Part shown: positions 7,526-15,168 of the stretch, in pieces
Layout: each line of letters starts with the position of its first letter
How positions within the stretch are numbered: position 1 is the first letter of the stretch
Assembly (NCBI GenBank): GCA_934394435.1
Contig: CAKRRN010000047.1
Coordinates: forward strand, 1-15,747
Direction: 5' to 3'
DNA from: an uncultured Bacteroidaceae bacterium
GTDB taxonomy: Bacteria > Bacteroidota > Bacteroidia > Bacteroidales > Bacteroidaceae
Length of the DNA stretch: 15,747 nt
Program-made: the position numbers and the translations under genes
The notes under the pieces: model-generated
Told to the model about the DNA's origin: nothing
The model's input: the letters and a program-made list of their open reading frames with translations, nothing else
Databases searched by the model: none

Positions 7526-8065
7526 TTAATCGTTTTGCTGGAAAAAGTCGATGATTTTTTTTACAGCGATGTGGTAGCTGGCTTTTAGAGCCCCTACGCT
7601 TGTCGAGGTCATTTGGCTCATCTCTTCGTAAGGCATTTCTTGAAAATACCTAAGTACGAACACGGTTCGCTGCTTCTCTGGTAGTTGTTCCATGGCTTTC
7701 TGCAACATTCTTTCTGTTTCTTCGCCGTCCATATAGGGGTCGCTTTCCTGCTGATAATGCGATAGGTCATTGTTGTCCTGTGAGGTGACGTTTTTGGAAT
7801 TTCTCTTCAGAAAGGATATGGCTTCGTTTCGGGCTATGCTGTAGAGCCATGTGCTTATCTGTGCTTCGCCTCGAAAGGAATCGAGGGCCCCCCATGCTTT
7901 CAGAAAGGCGTTTTGAAGTACGTCGTCTGTGTCGGCATGAGATTTCAGTATGCTTCTGATGGCGTTATAGAGGGGTTGCTGATACTGCTGTATCAGTTGG
8001 GTGAATGCTCGTTCGCGCGTACTCGGATTCTTCAGCCGTTCTATGAGAAGTGTTTCATCTGCCAT
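7526..8065 (-). CDS. ECF-type RNA polymerase sigma-70 family factor
   Basis: A 179-aa sigma factor with only regions 2 and 4. Region 2 spans about residues 20-88: DTDDVLQNAFLKAW is the core-binding and -10 recognition helix, and ISTWLYSIARNEAISFLKR is region 2.3/2.4. A Gln/Asp-rich linker (95-118) leads to region 4 (about 122-176) with EQLPEKQRTVFVLRYFQEMPYEEMSQMTSTSVGALKASYHIAVKK, a helix-turn-helix for -35 binding. It heads a three-gene unit with a membrane protein and a periplasmic helical protein, which fits an envelope-stress or surface-signal sigma factor. It is not followed by FecR/TonB-type genes, so it is probably not of the SusC-linked ECF class. No clear promoter could be recognised upstream. 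Confidence 0.93.
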   Translation of the reverse strand: MADETLLIERLKNPSTRERAFTQLIQQYQQPLYNAIRSILKSHADTDDVLQNAFLKAWGALDSFRGEAQISTWLYSIARNEAISFLKRNSKNVTSQDNNDLSHYQQESDPYMDGEETERMLQKAMEQLPEKQRTVFVLRYFQEMPYEEMSQMTSTSVGALKASYHIAVKKIIDFFQQND

Positions 8066-8226
8066 TTCGTTATGTTTGATGTTTTTGGGTGGAAAAGGTT
8101 TAATCCGGTTTTTAAATAGTCATTATAAGTTTTTTATTCCGGACGTACTGCAGTAGGTGTGTGCCTATTCTCACCACTCGTATTGCAACAAGTTTTGGCA
8201 GAAGTTTTTGTTTCCCCCCGTTCTTT

Positions 8227-8253
8227 ATTCGGGATTCCCTGGGAATTCGGAAT
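8227..8253. repeat. imperfect inverted repeat upstream of the ECF sigma gene
   Basis: ATTCGGGATTCCC (8227-8239) and GGGAATTCGGAAT (8241-8253) are complementary at 11 of 13 positions, centred on one T. It lies about 160 bp upstream of the ECF sigma start and could be an operator for a dimeric regulator or part of the leader. There is no T-run for termination on either strand. Confidence 0.45.
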
Positions 8254-8307
8254 CAAGAAATATCCTTCAGGAAAGAAGAAGGATAAATGAAGCGTGGGAC
8301 TTATGAG

Positions 8308-8334
8308 CGTTATGCCGCATTCATACGGCTAACG
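8308..8334 (-). terminator. possible weak terminator of the T9SS-tail gene
   Basis: CGTTA-T-GCCG (8308-8317) pairs with CGGC-TAACG (8326-8334), a nine-pair stem with one bulged base. It lies about 20 bp past the stop of the minus-strand gene. No T-run follows, so it may only stabilise the 3' end. Confidence 0.4.
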
Positions 8335-8354
8335 ATGGATTTTATAGAGAGTGG

Positions 8355-8657
8355 TTAGCGAATGGAAATCTTTCGCACAATTTTGCCAACCTTAATCAAG
8401 TAACATCCCTTGGGAAGATTAAGGCTTACGGTTTTCTCGTTGCTTTCTATACGTACAGATACGACTTCCACTCCCGTAAGATTGAAGACTTTCATGCTTT
8501 CACCAGAAGCACCATTCACTCTGACCACATTCCCGCTCACCGTTAGGGTGATGCCAGAGGTGGTCATCTCTATGCTCTCATGCTCTGTCTGTGCCACCAT
8601 ACTTATGGGGCTGAGCGCAAGGGCTATGGGAAGTGCCAAAAGGATGATTCTCTTCAT
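8355..8657 (-). CDS. tiny secreted protein made of a type IX secretion sorting-domain-like fold
   Basis: A 100-aa protein. Residues 1-22 are a clear signal peptide (MKRIILLALPIALAL, cleavage at VA-Q). The mature 78 residues read almost wholly as a T9SS type A C-terminal sorting domain: GESMKVFNLTGVEVVSVRIESN, then VSLNLPKGCYLIKVG and IVRKISIR. This is the usual pattern of a Por secretion tail (VYNLxGxEV..., LxxGxYxIKV, basic final strand). There is almost no room for a cargo domain. It has its own near-ideal promoter and an intact frame, so it is expressed rather than an obvious relic. It may be a small surface protein, a secretion-system accessory, or the surviving tail of a once larger protein. 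Confidence 0.75.
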   Translation of the reverse strand: MKRIILLALPIALALSPISMVAQTEHESIEMTTSGITLTVSGNVVRVNGASGESMKVFNLTGVEVVSVRIESNEKTVSLNLPKGCYLIKVGKIVRKISIR

Positions 8658-8677
8658 TTCTTTTATTGTTTCTGAAG

Positions 8678-8709
8678 CAAAGTTATGCTTTTTGTGTTAT
8701 GCTGCCAAA
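8678..8709 (-). promoter_or_regulatory. Bacteroidota-type promoter of the T9SS-tail gene
   Basis: On the minus strand: TTTG (8709-8706), a 20-bp spacer, and TAACTTTG (8685-8678), matching TTTG-N19-21-TAnnTTTG in full. The start codon lies only 20 bp past the -7 box, so the leader is very short. Confidence 0.8.
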
Positions 8710-8928
8710 CTTTTATTGAAAAAAATCGTTATCTATGCAATATTTGCGTAGCCTTGTGCGTTTGTCCGTCAAATGGGCATGTTTTTGTTCGATTTCCGTT
8801 CTGGGGAGTCTTGTGCAGGGGGGGGGCGCATGTAGGTGTTTATGGGGTAAAATCGCATGCTGTTTCTGATGAAGACTTATAAGAAATGGTCATTTAATAT
8901 CAGGTATGGGCTAATTTGTGTGACGATG
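8710..8928. other. gene-free spacer with a G9 tract between divergent promoters
   Basis: No gene or remnant was recognised here. The notable element is a run of nine G at 8818-8826. A 65-codon open frame (8685-8882) that runs through it has no recognisable motifs and overlaps the promoter on the other strand, so it is not called. Confidence 0.5.
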
Positions 8929-8961
8929 GTTGTAGGGTGTAGCATATTTTCAGTAACTTTG
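8929..8961 (+). promoter_or_regulatory. promoter of the GH127/DUF4832 pair
   Basis: GTTG (8929-8932), a 21-bp spacer and TAACTTTG (8954-8961) fit the Bacteroidota consensus with one mismatch in the -33 box. The start site would be near 8967, leaving a leader of about 60 nt that is very AT-rich just before the ATG (TTTATATATATATTG). Confidence 0.65.
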
Positions 8962-9025
8962 TAGATAGAAATATAACAACTCCTTTTCTTTATTTATATA
9001 TATATTGTATATACAGACTATACTT

Positions 9026-10744
9026 ATGAATCGACCGATTAGATGTTTTTGCCAGGTGGCATTCTTTTCCCTGTGTCTCAGTACGGCTGTGCAGGCTCGT
9101 AAGCAAAATGTTCCGCAGCCTGTGCCTTATGAGCAGATAACTTTAAGTCAACATTCCGACCTTGACTGGCGTGTGGGGAAAAACTTGCAGCGCTTGGAGG
9201 AGAAGAAATATTGGCCTGAGAACGTGTTTCTTACGGAAGAACAATCGCTTGATTGGCCTGGCGACACGGAGGGGCGCACCATATTGGCACTCACGCTGGA
9301 CGCACAAGCATCGCATCGTATGCCCAAGTATCTGGATGAAATCATTCGCCAGATACCTTCGCATCTGAACGAGAAAGGTTACATGGGTACTGTGCATCCA
9401 GGTATGGCGCACGAGCAACAGCTATCAGGCAACGGATGGATGCTGCGCGGACTCTGTGAGTATTATCTGTGGAAGAAGGACGAAAACGTACGTAAGATTA
9501 TCAGCAGCATCGCCCACAATCTGTTTCTTCCGTTGAATGATAAATTCGCGGTCTATCCGATAAACCCAAAAGAACGTGTGCAGGGACAGGGAGCGGAATC
9601 GGGATCTATCGTGGCATCACAGGATGGATGGGCTCTCTCTACAGATGTGGGATGTGTGTTTATCGGTATGGAAGGATTGATTCATGCCTATGCCATCCTG
9701 GGTGATGCGGAACTGAAGAAGCCTATAGAAACGCTCATCAACCGTTTTCTGCAGGTGGACTTGACGGGCATCAAGGCTCAGACTCATGCCACTCTGACTG
9801 CATGTCGTGGACTGATGCGCTATGCGGAGCTTACGGGCAACCGTCAGCTTGTACTCGAGGCAGAGAAACGTTTCCGCTTGTACGTGGAGAATGGCATGAC
9901 TGAGAATTACGAGAATTACAACTGGTTTGACCGTTTCGATACGTGGACGGAACCCTGTGCCATTGTCGACTCTTATATGCTGGCTGTACAGTTGTGGCAA
10001 CAGACCATGAATCCAGAATACCTGGAGTTTGCCGAACTGATTTATTATAATGCCATCTGTCACACGCAAAGATACAATGGAGGATTTGGGTGTGACAACT
10101 GTCCAGGCATGGCCACACATACAAAACGTCTGACTGTGTCTACACCCGAAGCCCACTGGTGTTGCACCATGCGTGGTGGTGAGGGCTTGTCATCGGCTGT
10201 GCGCTATACTTGTTTCTCTAAGGGAAGGGATGTATGGATGCCCTTCTATCGTGCAGGACAATATTCGATGCCGCTCTCCAAGGGTACACTTGACTTTGAG
10301 GTAGGCACATCTTATCCCTCTGGCGGACATGTAGAGCTGACCGTCAAGGGCAATACTGCAGGTAAGGTGGCTTTACGGTTGGCGGCTCCCTCGTGGACCT
10401 CAGATGCTCACCTGAAGCTTAATGGTGAGACCGTGGATGCCCACATGGAAGATGGTTTCCTCGTATGCATACGCAAGTTTCGTCAGGGAGACCAGCTCAC
10501 ACTTGATTTCAGTATGCCTGTACGAGTGGAAAAACCGCTTAACGTGCTCAATACTGATGCTCGGTGGAGACGTGTCTTCTTAGGCCCACTTATGTTGGGA
10601 AATGATAATCCTCAAGATATCACTCTGCCATCGGATGCAAGCGATATACTCAAAGATGGACGAGTGACACTTACTCCTGTCTACCATAAACTGGATGCTA
10701 AGGTGTGGGAAGGCACGGGTTATAGCAAACAGATTCTTTTCTGA
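9026..10744 (+). CDS. secreted GH127-like (DUF1680) glycoside hydrolase, putative beta-L-arabinofuranosidase
   Basis: A 572-aa protein with an (alpha/alpha)6-barrel followed by beta-domains, resembling the beta-L-arabinofuranosidase family. In characterised GH127 the zinc site and nucleophile come from a Glu-x-Cys pair and a Cys-Cys pair. Here E309-P-C311 (in DTWTEPCAIVDSYMLA) and C379-C380 (in AHWCCTMRGGEG) match in order and approximate spacing. An additional C356-x-x-C359 (GCDNCPG) lies between them. The start at 9026 gives MNRPIRCFCQVAFFSLCLSTAVQA-R, a convincing signal peptide; an upstream in-frame ATG at 9005 would spoil it. The next gene follows after 45 bp without a visible promoter, so the two are probably cotranscribed. 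No SusC/SusD genes are nearby. The real substrate is not certain, as related families also include GH146 and uncharacterised groups. Confidence 0.82.
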   Translation: MNRPIRCFCQVAFFSLCLSTAVQARKQNVPQPVPYEQITLSQHSDLDWRVGKNLQRLEEKKYWPENVFLTEEQSLDWPGDTEGRTILALTLDAQASHRMPKYLDEIIRQIPSHLNEKGYMGTVHPGMAHEQQLSGNGWMLRGLCEYYLWKKDENVRKIISSIAHNLFLPLNDKFAVYPINPKERVQGQGAESGSIVASQDGWALSTDVGCVFIGMEGLIHAYAILGDAELKKPIETLINRFLQVDLTGIKAQTHATLTACRGLMRYAELTGNRQLVLEAEKRFRLYVENGMTENYENYNWFDRFDTWTEPCAIVDSYMLAVQLWQQTMNPEYLEFAELIYYNAICHTQRYNGGFGCDNCPGMATHTKRLTVSTPEAHWCCTMRGGEGLSSAVRYTCFSKGRDVWMPFYRAGQYSMPLSKGTLDFEVGTSYPSGGHVELTVKGNTAGKVALRLAAPSWTSDAHLKLNGETVDAHMEDGFLVCIRKFRQGDQLTLDFSMPVRVEKPLNVLNTDARWRRVFLGPLMLGNDNPQDITLPSDASDILKDGRVTLTPVYHKLDAKVWEGTGYSKQILF

Positions 10745-10789
10745 AGTAATCAACGTAAGATTGTCGGGCAAACATAGTATATATATATA

Positions 10790-12220
10790 ATGAGAAAAAC
10801 AATATTATCCCTGTTGGCAGCTCTCCTTTCATGGACAACTGCTCCTCAGGCAGAAGCCGCAGATTTTCGTCCACAGGACAACGGGCAGGCATTGGTGAAT
10901 CCAGGAATGGGATGGACCATGCATTTCTATTCTAATTTGCTGAAGAATTATGGCTCGAAACTCGAACCGAGTGATGTGCTTGATGATTTCCCTGGATTGA
11001 GTACTGTTTACTTACGATTGCCTTGGGCTTTTGTCCAACCAGAGGAAGACAACTATAACTGGGAGGTCTTGGACACACCTGCACAGCGATGGATACAGGT
11101 GGGAAAGCGAGTGGCATTCCGAATTACAGCCACGGAAAACTGGATGCAGAGCGGCACTCCAGAGTGGGTGTTTCGTGCAGGAGCAAAATATTATGAGGTG
11201 GACGGATACAAGGAACCAGAGTACGACGATCCTGTATTCCTGCAGAAGCTGGATGCCTTCCTGGAACGTATGGCACGCCGGTACGATGGAAATCCGAATG
11301 TCGCATTTATTGATATTGGTCATTTCGGGATGTGGGGCGAAGGGCATACGGTCCTCACCACACCAAGACATGGGAAAGAGTGGGGGCTTGAAACTCAGAA
11401 ACGCATCATAGACCTCTATTGCAAACATTTCCGTAAGACGCAACTGGTAATCTCGGATGACTTTGCCGGGCATGATGCTCCTGTGGTACACTCGCCCATC
11501 ATAGACTATGCGCTCTCCAAGGGGGTATCGTTGCGGGATGATAGCATACTGGTTCAGCCTGCTCCTCACCATTGGTATCATAGCGGAATGGCAGGACTTT
11601 TCTGGCCCACAATGCCCGTTGTGCTGGAGCATGACCACATGGGAGAGTCCGCTGCGCGTGGTGCTTGGGACCCAGAGCTATTGCTGAAGTCGGTGGAGGA
11701 GTATCATGGCTCATATATGTCCATCCACTGGTGGCCACGTGTGGAACTGGAGCAGAACCGGGATATCATACGCCGTATCAATCTCCGTCTTGGCTATCGC
11801 TTGCAGAATGTCCGTATAAAGTGGCCCGACAAGATACGCAAGGGTGAACCATTCACCATCCTGAGTGAGTGGCGCAATGCTGGTGTGGCTCCCTGTTATG
11901 AGGGCGGTTATCCCTGTTTCACTATCAAAGACAGTCTTGGAGGGGTCGTCTCGGTTGTGGTGGACGAGAGTTTTGATGTCAAGTCTTTACCCGTAGGCGA
12001 ACCTGATAAAGCGGAGATTACCACCTTGCAGACCCGTTGCATAGTGGCACGTCCTTTTTCTGATACCAAGGGCTCCTATGTGCGCACCTGTCCCACAGGC
12101 ACCTTTGATCTCTATGTTTCTGTTGGTAAGGCAGATGGCACACCTGTTCTCGCCCTTCCGTACGAGGGGGATGATGGCCACAGACGCTATCGTGTAGGCA
12201 AGATAACAATCGTGGAGTGA
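10790..12220 (+). CDS. secreted DUF4832-type protein, candidate clan-A-like glycoside hydrolase
   Basis: A 476-aa exported protein. Residues 1-24 form a signal peptide ending AEA-A. The N-terminal part begins NPGMGWTMHFYSN, then VYLRLPWAFVQPEEDNYNWE and GKRVAFRITATEN, like the first strands of a TIM-barrel hydrolase. VAFIDIGHFGMWGEGH has E184 where clan-A enzymes place the acid/base on strand 4. PVVLEHDHMGE has E280, a candidate nucleophile on strand 7. The roughly 96-residue spacing is plausible. The C-terminal part (about 340-476) looks like an Ig-type beta-domain (RKGEPFTILSEWRNAGVAPCYEGGYP), matching the DUF4832 architecture as I recall it. The activity is not known to me. It follows the GH127-like gene by 45 bp and probably acts on the same glycan. 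It ends 6 bp from the convergent ribonuclease Z gene with no visible terminator. Confidence 0.75.
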   Translation: MRKTILSLLAALLSWTTAPQAEAADFRPQDNGQALVNPGMGWTMHFYSNLLKNYGSKLEPSDVLDDFPGLSTVYLRLPWAFVQPEEDNYNWEVLDTPAQRWIQVGKRVAFRITATENWMQSGTPEWVFRAGAKYYEVDGYKEPEYDDPVFLQKLDAFLERMARRYDGNPNVAFIDIGHFGMWGEGHTVLTTPRHGKEWGLETQKRIIDLYCKHFRKTQLVISDDFAGHDAPVVHSPIIDYALSKGVSLRDDSILVQPAPHHWYHSGMAGLFWPTMPVVLEHDHMGESAARGAWDPELLLKSVEEYHGSYMSIHWWPRVELEQNRDIIRRINLRLGYRLQNVRIKWPDKIRKGEPFTILSEWRNAGVAPCYEGGYPCFTIKDSLGGVVSVVVDESFDVKSLPVGEPDKAEITTLQTRCIVARPFSDTKGSYVRTCPTGTFDLYVSVGKADGTPVLALPYEGDDGHRRYRVGKITIVE

Positions 12221-12226
12221 ACGGCA

Positions 12227-13156
12227 TCAACTGCTCTCTCCTAAAACGTCCAGCGTCAACCCTTCCTTGGCAAGCAGAGTATTGGGAAACACTTCCCTTG
12301 CCTCTTCCAAGAGAGCTTGCTCGTCTTGAATGCGAGCGCTGAAGTGTCCGATGACGAGCTTTTTCGCCCCAGCGTCCTTTGCCACTTGTGCTGCTTGACG
12401 TGCTGTGCTGTGGAACGTCTGTTGGGCACGTAATGCGAATGCTTCGGGGTATGTGGCTTCGTGATAGAGGAGGTCGGCTCCTTGAATGAGCTTGGCCAGC
12501 TGTGGAAGGTAGCACGTGTCAGAGCAACAGGCGTAGGTGCGTGCTGGGGCTGCTGGTGTGGTAAGTCGCTCATGGGGCAGAAGGGTGCCGTCTGGCGTTG
12601 TCCATGAGGCTCCTGCCTTAATGTTGTTGATCTGTGAGAGGGGAATGTCGAAGGCGTCTATCATTTCGCGACGTATATGTGGCAGGCCTTGCTTCTCTTT
12701 GAACAAGTACCCACAACAAGGTATGCGGTGCTTGAGTGGTAGCGTGTAAATCCTCAGGCTACGGTCTTCGTAGATAAGCTCATGTCTTGTGGGGTCTACA
12801 GGCAGGAACTCTACTTTGAAGTCTATCCCCTCGCAGTAGGTGGACACGATGCAGTTGAGAAAATTCTCGATTTCCTTGGGACCATGGATGTATAGAGGGG
12901 CGGTACGTCCGAGCAAGGCCATGGTGCTGATGAGGCCTGGCAGGCCAAAGATATGGTCGCCATGGTTGTGTGTGATGAAGATATGTCCTATGCGTGGCAT
13001 GGCAAGTCTCATGCGCTGCAACTGCACTTGCGCGCCTTCTCCACAATCTATCATAAAGTATTTTGAACGGAAGTCCACTATCTGTGCTGTGGGCATATGA
13101 CGTGGGGTAGGTTTGGCTGAGCCGCATCCCAGAATGTTTACTCTGAACGTTTCCAT
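12227..13156 (-). CDS. rnz: ribonuclease Z (tRNA 3' endonuclease)
   Basis: A 309-aa metallo-beta-lactamase-fold enzyme that removes 3' trailers from tRNA precursors. The first metal-binding motif THNHGDH gives H63, H65, D67 and H68, followed by GLPGLISTM. Later metal ligands appear in ACCSDTCY, LLYHEATY and the GHFSAR segment near the C-terminus. The N-terminal NILGCGSAKPTPRHMPTAQ is the usual RNase Z start, and the length matches bacterial short-form enzymes of about 305 aa. It lies downstream of rpsA on the same strand, 102 bp away with a terminator between. I see no good promoter of its own, so it may depend on read-through. A few extra cysteines (CCGYLF, ACCSDTC) are present but not at catalytic positions. 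Confidence 0.95.
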   Translation of the reverse strand: METFRVNILGCGSAKPTPRHMPTAQIVDFRSKYFMIDCGEGAQVQLQRMRLAMPRIGHIFITHNHGDHIFGLPGLISTMALLGRTAPLYIHGPKEIENFLNCIVSTYCEGIDFKVEFLPVDPTRHELIYEDRSLRIYTLPLKHRIPCCGYLFKEKQGLPHIRREMIDAFDIPLSQINNIKAGASWTTPDGTLLPHERLTTPAAPARTYACCSDTCYLPQLAKLIQGADLLYHEATYPEAFALRAQQTFHSTARQAAQVAKDAGAKKLVIGHFSARIQDEQALLEEAREVFPNTLLAKEGLTLDVLGESS

Positions 13157-13181
13157 CGTGTCTTATCTGTTTCTTGGAATG

Positions 13182-13216
13182 AAAAAACGGGGACGGACAG
13201 CTTGTCCATCCCCGTT
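13182..13216 (-). terminator. terminator of rpsA
   Basis: AACGGGGA (13186-13193) pairs with TCCCCGTT (13209-13216). After one C/A mismatch, GGACA (13195-13199) pairs with TGTCC (13203-13207). On the minus strand the stem is followed by six T (complement of 13182-13187), giving a good rho-independent terminator. Confidence 0.88.
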
Positions 13217-13258
13217 CTGTCATATTAGTATCTCCTGTGCGGAGAACTTAGGCTTGTT

Positions 13259-15046
13259 TTATTTGTCAGCCTGCATCTTTGCCTTCAGGTCTGCCAATGC
13301 GCTCAGGTCGCCCAAAGTGGTGCTTGCAGCTTGATTCTGGATTGCAGGTGTCTCTTCCTTGCGGCCTGTGGTCTGACGCTTGGTCTTCTTGGCCTCACGA
13401 GCTTCAGCACGCTGTGCATCCTCAAACGTACGGCTGTGGCTCAGGATGATGCGCTTGCTCTCCTTGTTGAACTCAATCACCTTGAAGGGCAACTTCTCGT
13501 TGAGCTGTGCCTGTGTGCCATCTTCCTTCACCAGGTGCTTAGGTGTGGCGAAACCTTCTACGCCATACTCCAACTGGATGACAGCACCCTTGTCCATCAT
13601 TTCTACGATGGTACCCTCGTGGATAGAATCCTGCTTGAATACAGTCTCGAATACATCCCAAGGATTCTCCTCCAACTGTTTGTGGCCAAGAGAGAGACGG
13701 CGGTTCTGCTTGTCAATCTCCAGAACGATCACTTCGATAGGAGCACCAATCTGAGTGAACTCGCTGGGGTGCTTAATCTTCTTGGTCCAGCTCAAGTCGC
13801 TGATGTGGATCAGACCGTCAACGCCTTCTTCAATCTCAGCAAATACGCCGAAGTTGGTGAAGTTGCGGACTTTTGCCATGTGGCGGCTGCCAACGGGGTA
13901 CTTCTGCTCGATGTTCTCCCAGGGATCTTCCTTGAGCTGCTTGATGCCCAAAGACATCTTACGCTCCTCGCGGTCCAAGGTGAGGATAACTGCCTCTACC
14001 TCATCGCCAACCTTCATGAAGTCTTGTGCGCTACGCAGATGCTGGCTCCATGACATTTCGCTTACATGGATCAGACCCTCTACACCAGGAGCAATCTCAA
14101 TGAATGCACCATAGTCAGCCATAACGACAACCTTACCCTTCACGTGGTCGCCAACCTTCAAGTTGGGATCCAGAGCGTCCCAGGGATGAGGAGTGAGCTG
14201 CTTCAGACCAAGAGCGATACGCTTCTTCTCGTCATCGAAGTCGAGGATAACAACGTTGATCTTCTGGTCGAGCTCAACCACTTCATGAGGATCGCTCACG
14301 CGGCCCCAGCTCAAGTCTGTGATGTGAATCAGACCGTCAACACCGCCCAGGTCAACAAACACACCGTAAGAGGTGATATTCTTCACCATACCTTCCAGTA
14401 CCTGACCCTTTTCGAGTTTGCTGATAATTTCCTTCTTCTGCTGTTCCAACTCAGCCTCAATGAGTGCCTTGTGGCTTACAACCACATTCTTGTACTCCTG
14501 GTTGATCTTGATGACCTTGAACTCCATGGTCTTGCCCACGAAGATATCATAGTCACGGATGGGCTTCACGTCAATCTGTGAACCGGGCAGGAATGCCTCG
14601 ATGCCGAACACATCAACAATCATACCACCCTTGGTACGGCACTTCACATAGCCCTTGATGATTTCCTCGTTCTCCAAAGCCTCGTTCACGCGCTCCCAAG
14701 AGCGGCTTGCACGTGCTTTCTTGTGTGAGAGAATGAGCTGGCCCTTTTTGTCCTCTTGATTCTCGATGTAAACCTCAACGGTGTCACCTACCTTCAAGTC
14801 AGGGTTGTAGCGGAATTCGCTTGCAGGTATGATACCATCGCTCTTGAAGCCGATGTTTACCACCACCTCGCGCTTGTTCATTGCGATGACGGTACCATCA
14901 ACCACATCGTGGTCACTTACCTTGTTCAGAGAACCCGTGTAGGCCTCTTCTTGTGCCTCGCGGCTGTCTGAAGTTGTGTTGCCACCCTTCTCAAAAGCTT
15001 CCCAATCGAAGTCTGCAACGGGGGCAATGTTTTTGTAATCTGTCAT
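13259..15046 (-). CDS. rpsA: 30S ribosomal protein S1
   Basis: A 595-aa RNA-binding protein of the small ribosomal subunit that helps load mRNA. This matters in Bacteroidota, where Shine-Dalgarno use is limited. Six S1 (OB-fold) domains can be laid out at about residues 47-108, 128-193, 215-282, 301-368, 387-455 and 474-538. Domains 3-5 are the most canonical, with GVFVDLGGVDGLIHITDLSW and its repeats joined by an LKQL-x4-PW linker. The N-terminal 40 residues are acidic. The C-terminal tail (540-595) is Lys/Arg/Gln-rich and ends with the conserved LGDLSALADLKAKM. The start MTDYKNIAPV is placed by a strong promoter 50 bp upstream. Six domains and this length are normal. Open frames on the plus strand here are shadows of this repeat-rich gene. 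Confidence 0.98.
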   Translation of the reverse strand: MTDYKNIAPVADFDWEAFEKGGNTTSDSREAQEEAYTGSLNKVSDHDVVDGTVIAMNKREVVVNIGFKSDGIIPASEFRYNPDLKVGDTVEVYIENQEDKKGQLILSHKKARASRSWERVNEALENEEIIKGYVKCRTKGGMIVDVFGIEAFLPGSQIDVKPIRDYDIFVGKTMEFKVIKINQEYKNVVVSHKALIEAELEQQKKEIISKLEKGQVLEGMVKNITSYGVFVDLGGVDGLIHITDLSWGRVSDPHEVVELDQKINVVILDFDDEKKRIALGLKQLTPHPWDALDPNLKVGDHVKGKVVVMADYGAFIEIAPGVEGLIHVSEMSWSQHLRSAQDFMKVGDEVEAVILTLDREERKMSLGIKQLKEDPWENIEQKYPVGSRHMAKVRNFTNFGVFAEIEEGVDGLIHISDLSWTKKIKHPSEFTQIGAPIEVIVLEIDKQNRRLSLGHKQLEENPWDVFETVFKQDSIHEGTIVEMMDKGAVIQLEYGVEGFATPKHLVKEDGTQAQLNEKLPFKVIEFNKESKRIILSHSRTFEDAQRAEAREAKKTKRQTTGRKEETPAIQNQAASTTLGDLSALADLKAKMQADK

Positions 15047-15096
15047 ACAGATACAGATAAATTAAAAATGATTAGTAATGTGAATTAACTCGCGTG

Positions 15097-15127
15097 CAAA
15101 GGTAGCTCTTTTTGTTAATTCTGCAAA
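15097..15127 (-). promoter_or_regulatory. rpsA promoter
   Basis: On the minus strand: TTTG (15127-15124), a 19-bp spacer and TACCTTTG (15104-15097), a complete match to the Bacteroidota housekeeping consensus. The start site would be near 15090, giving a leader of about 44 nt that is AT-rich and lacks a clear Shine-Dalgarno. Confidence 0.85.
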
Positions 15128-15168
15128 GTGTTTTTGCCGAAGAATGATAGAGTTACGCTGAAAATGAC

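Noticed and set aside
8685..8882. A 65-codon plus-strand frame running through the G9 tract, considered as a phase-variable gene.
   Set aside because: No start signals or motifs, and it overlaps the minus-strand promoter of the T9SS-tail gene.
13331..14581. Long plus-strand open frames (240 and 171 codons) opposite rpsA.
   Set aside because: Both are Leu/Val/Asn-rich shadows of the repeated S1 domains on the minus strand.
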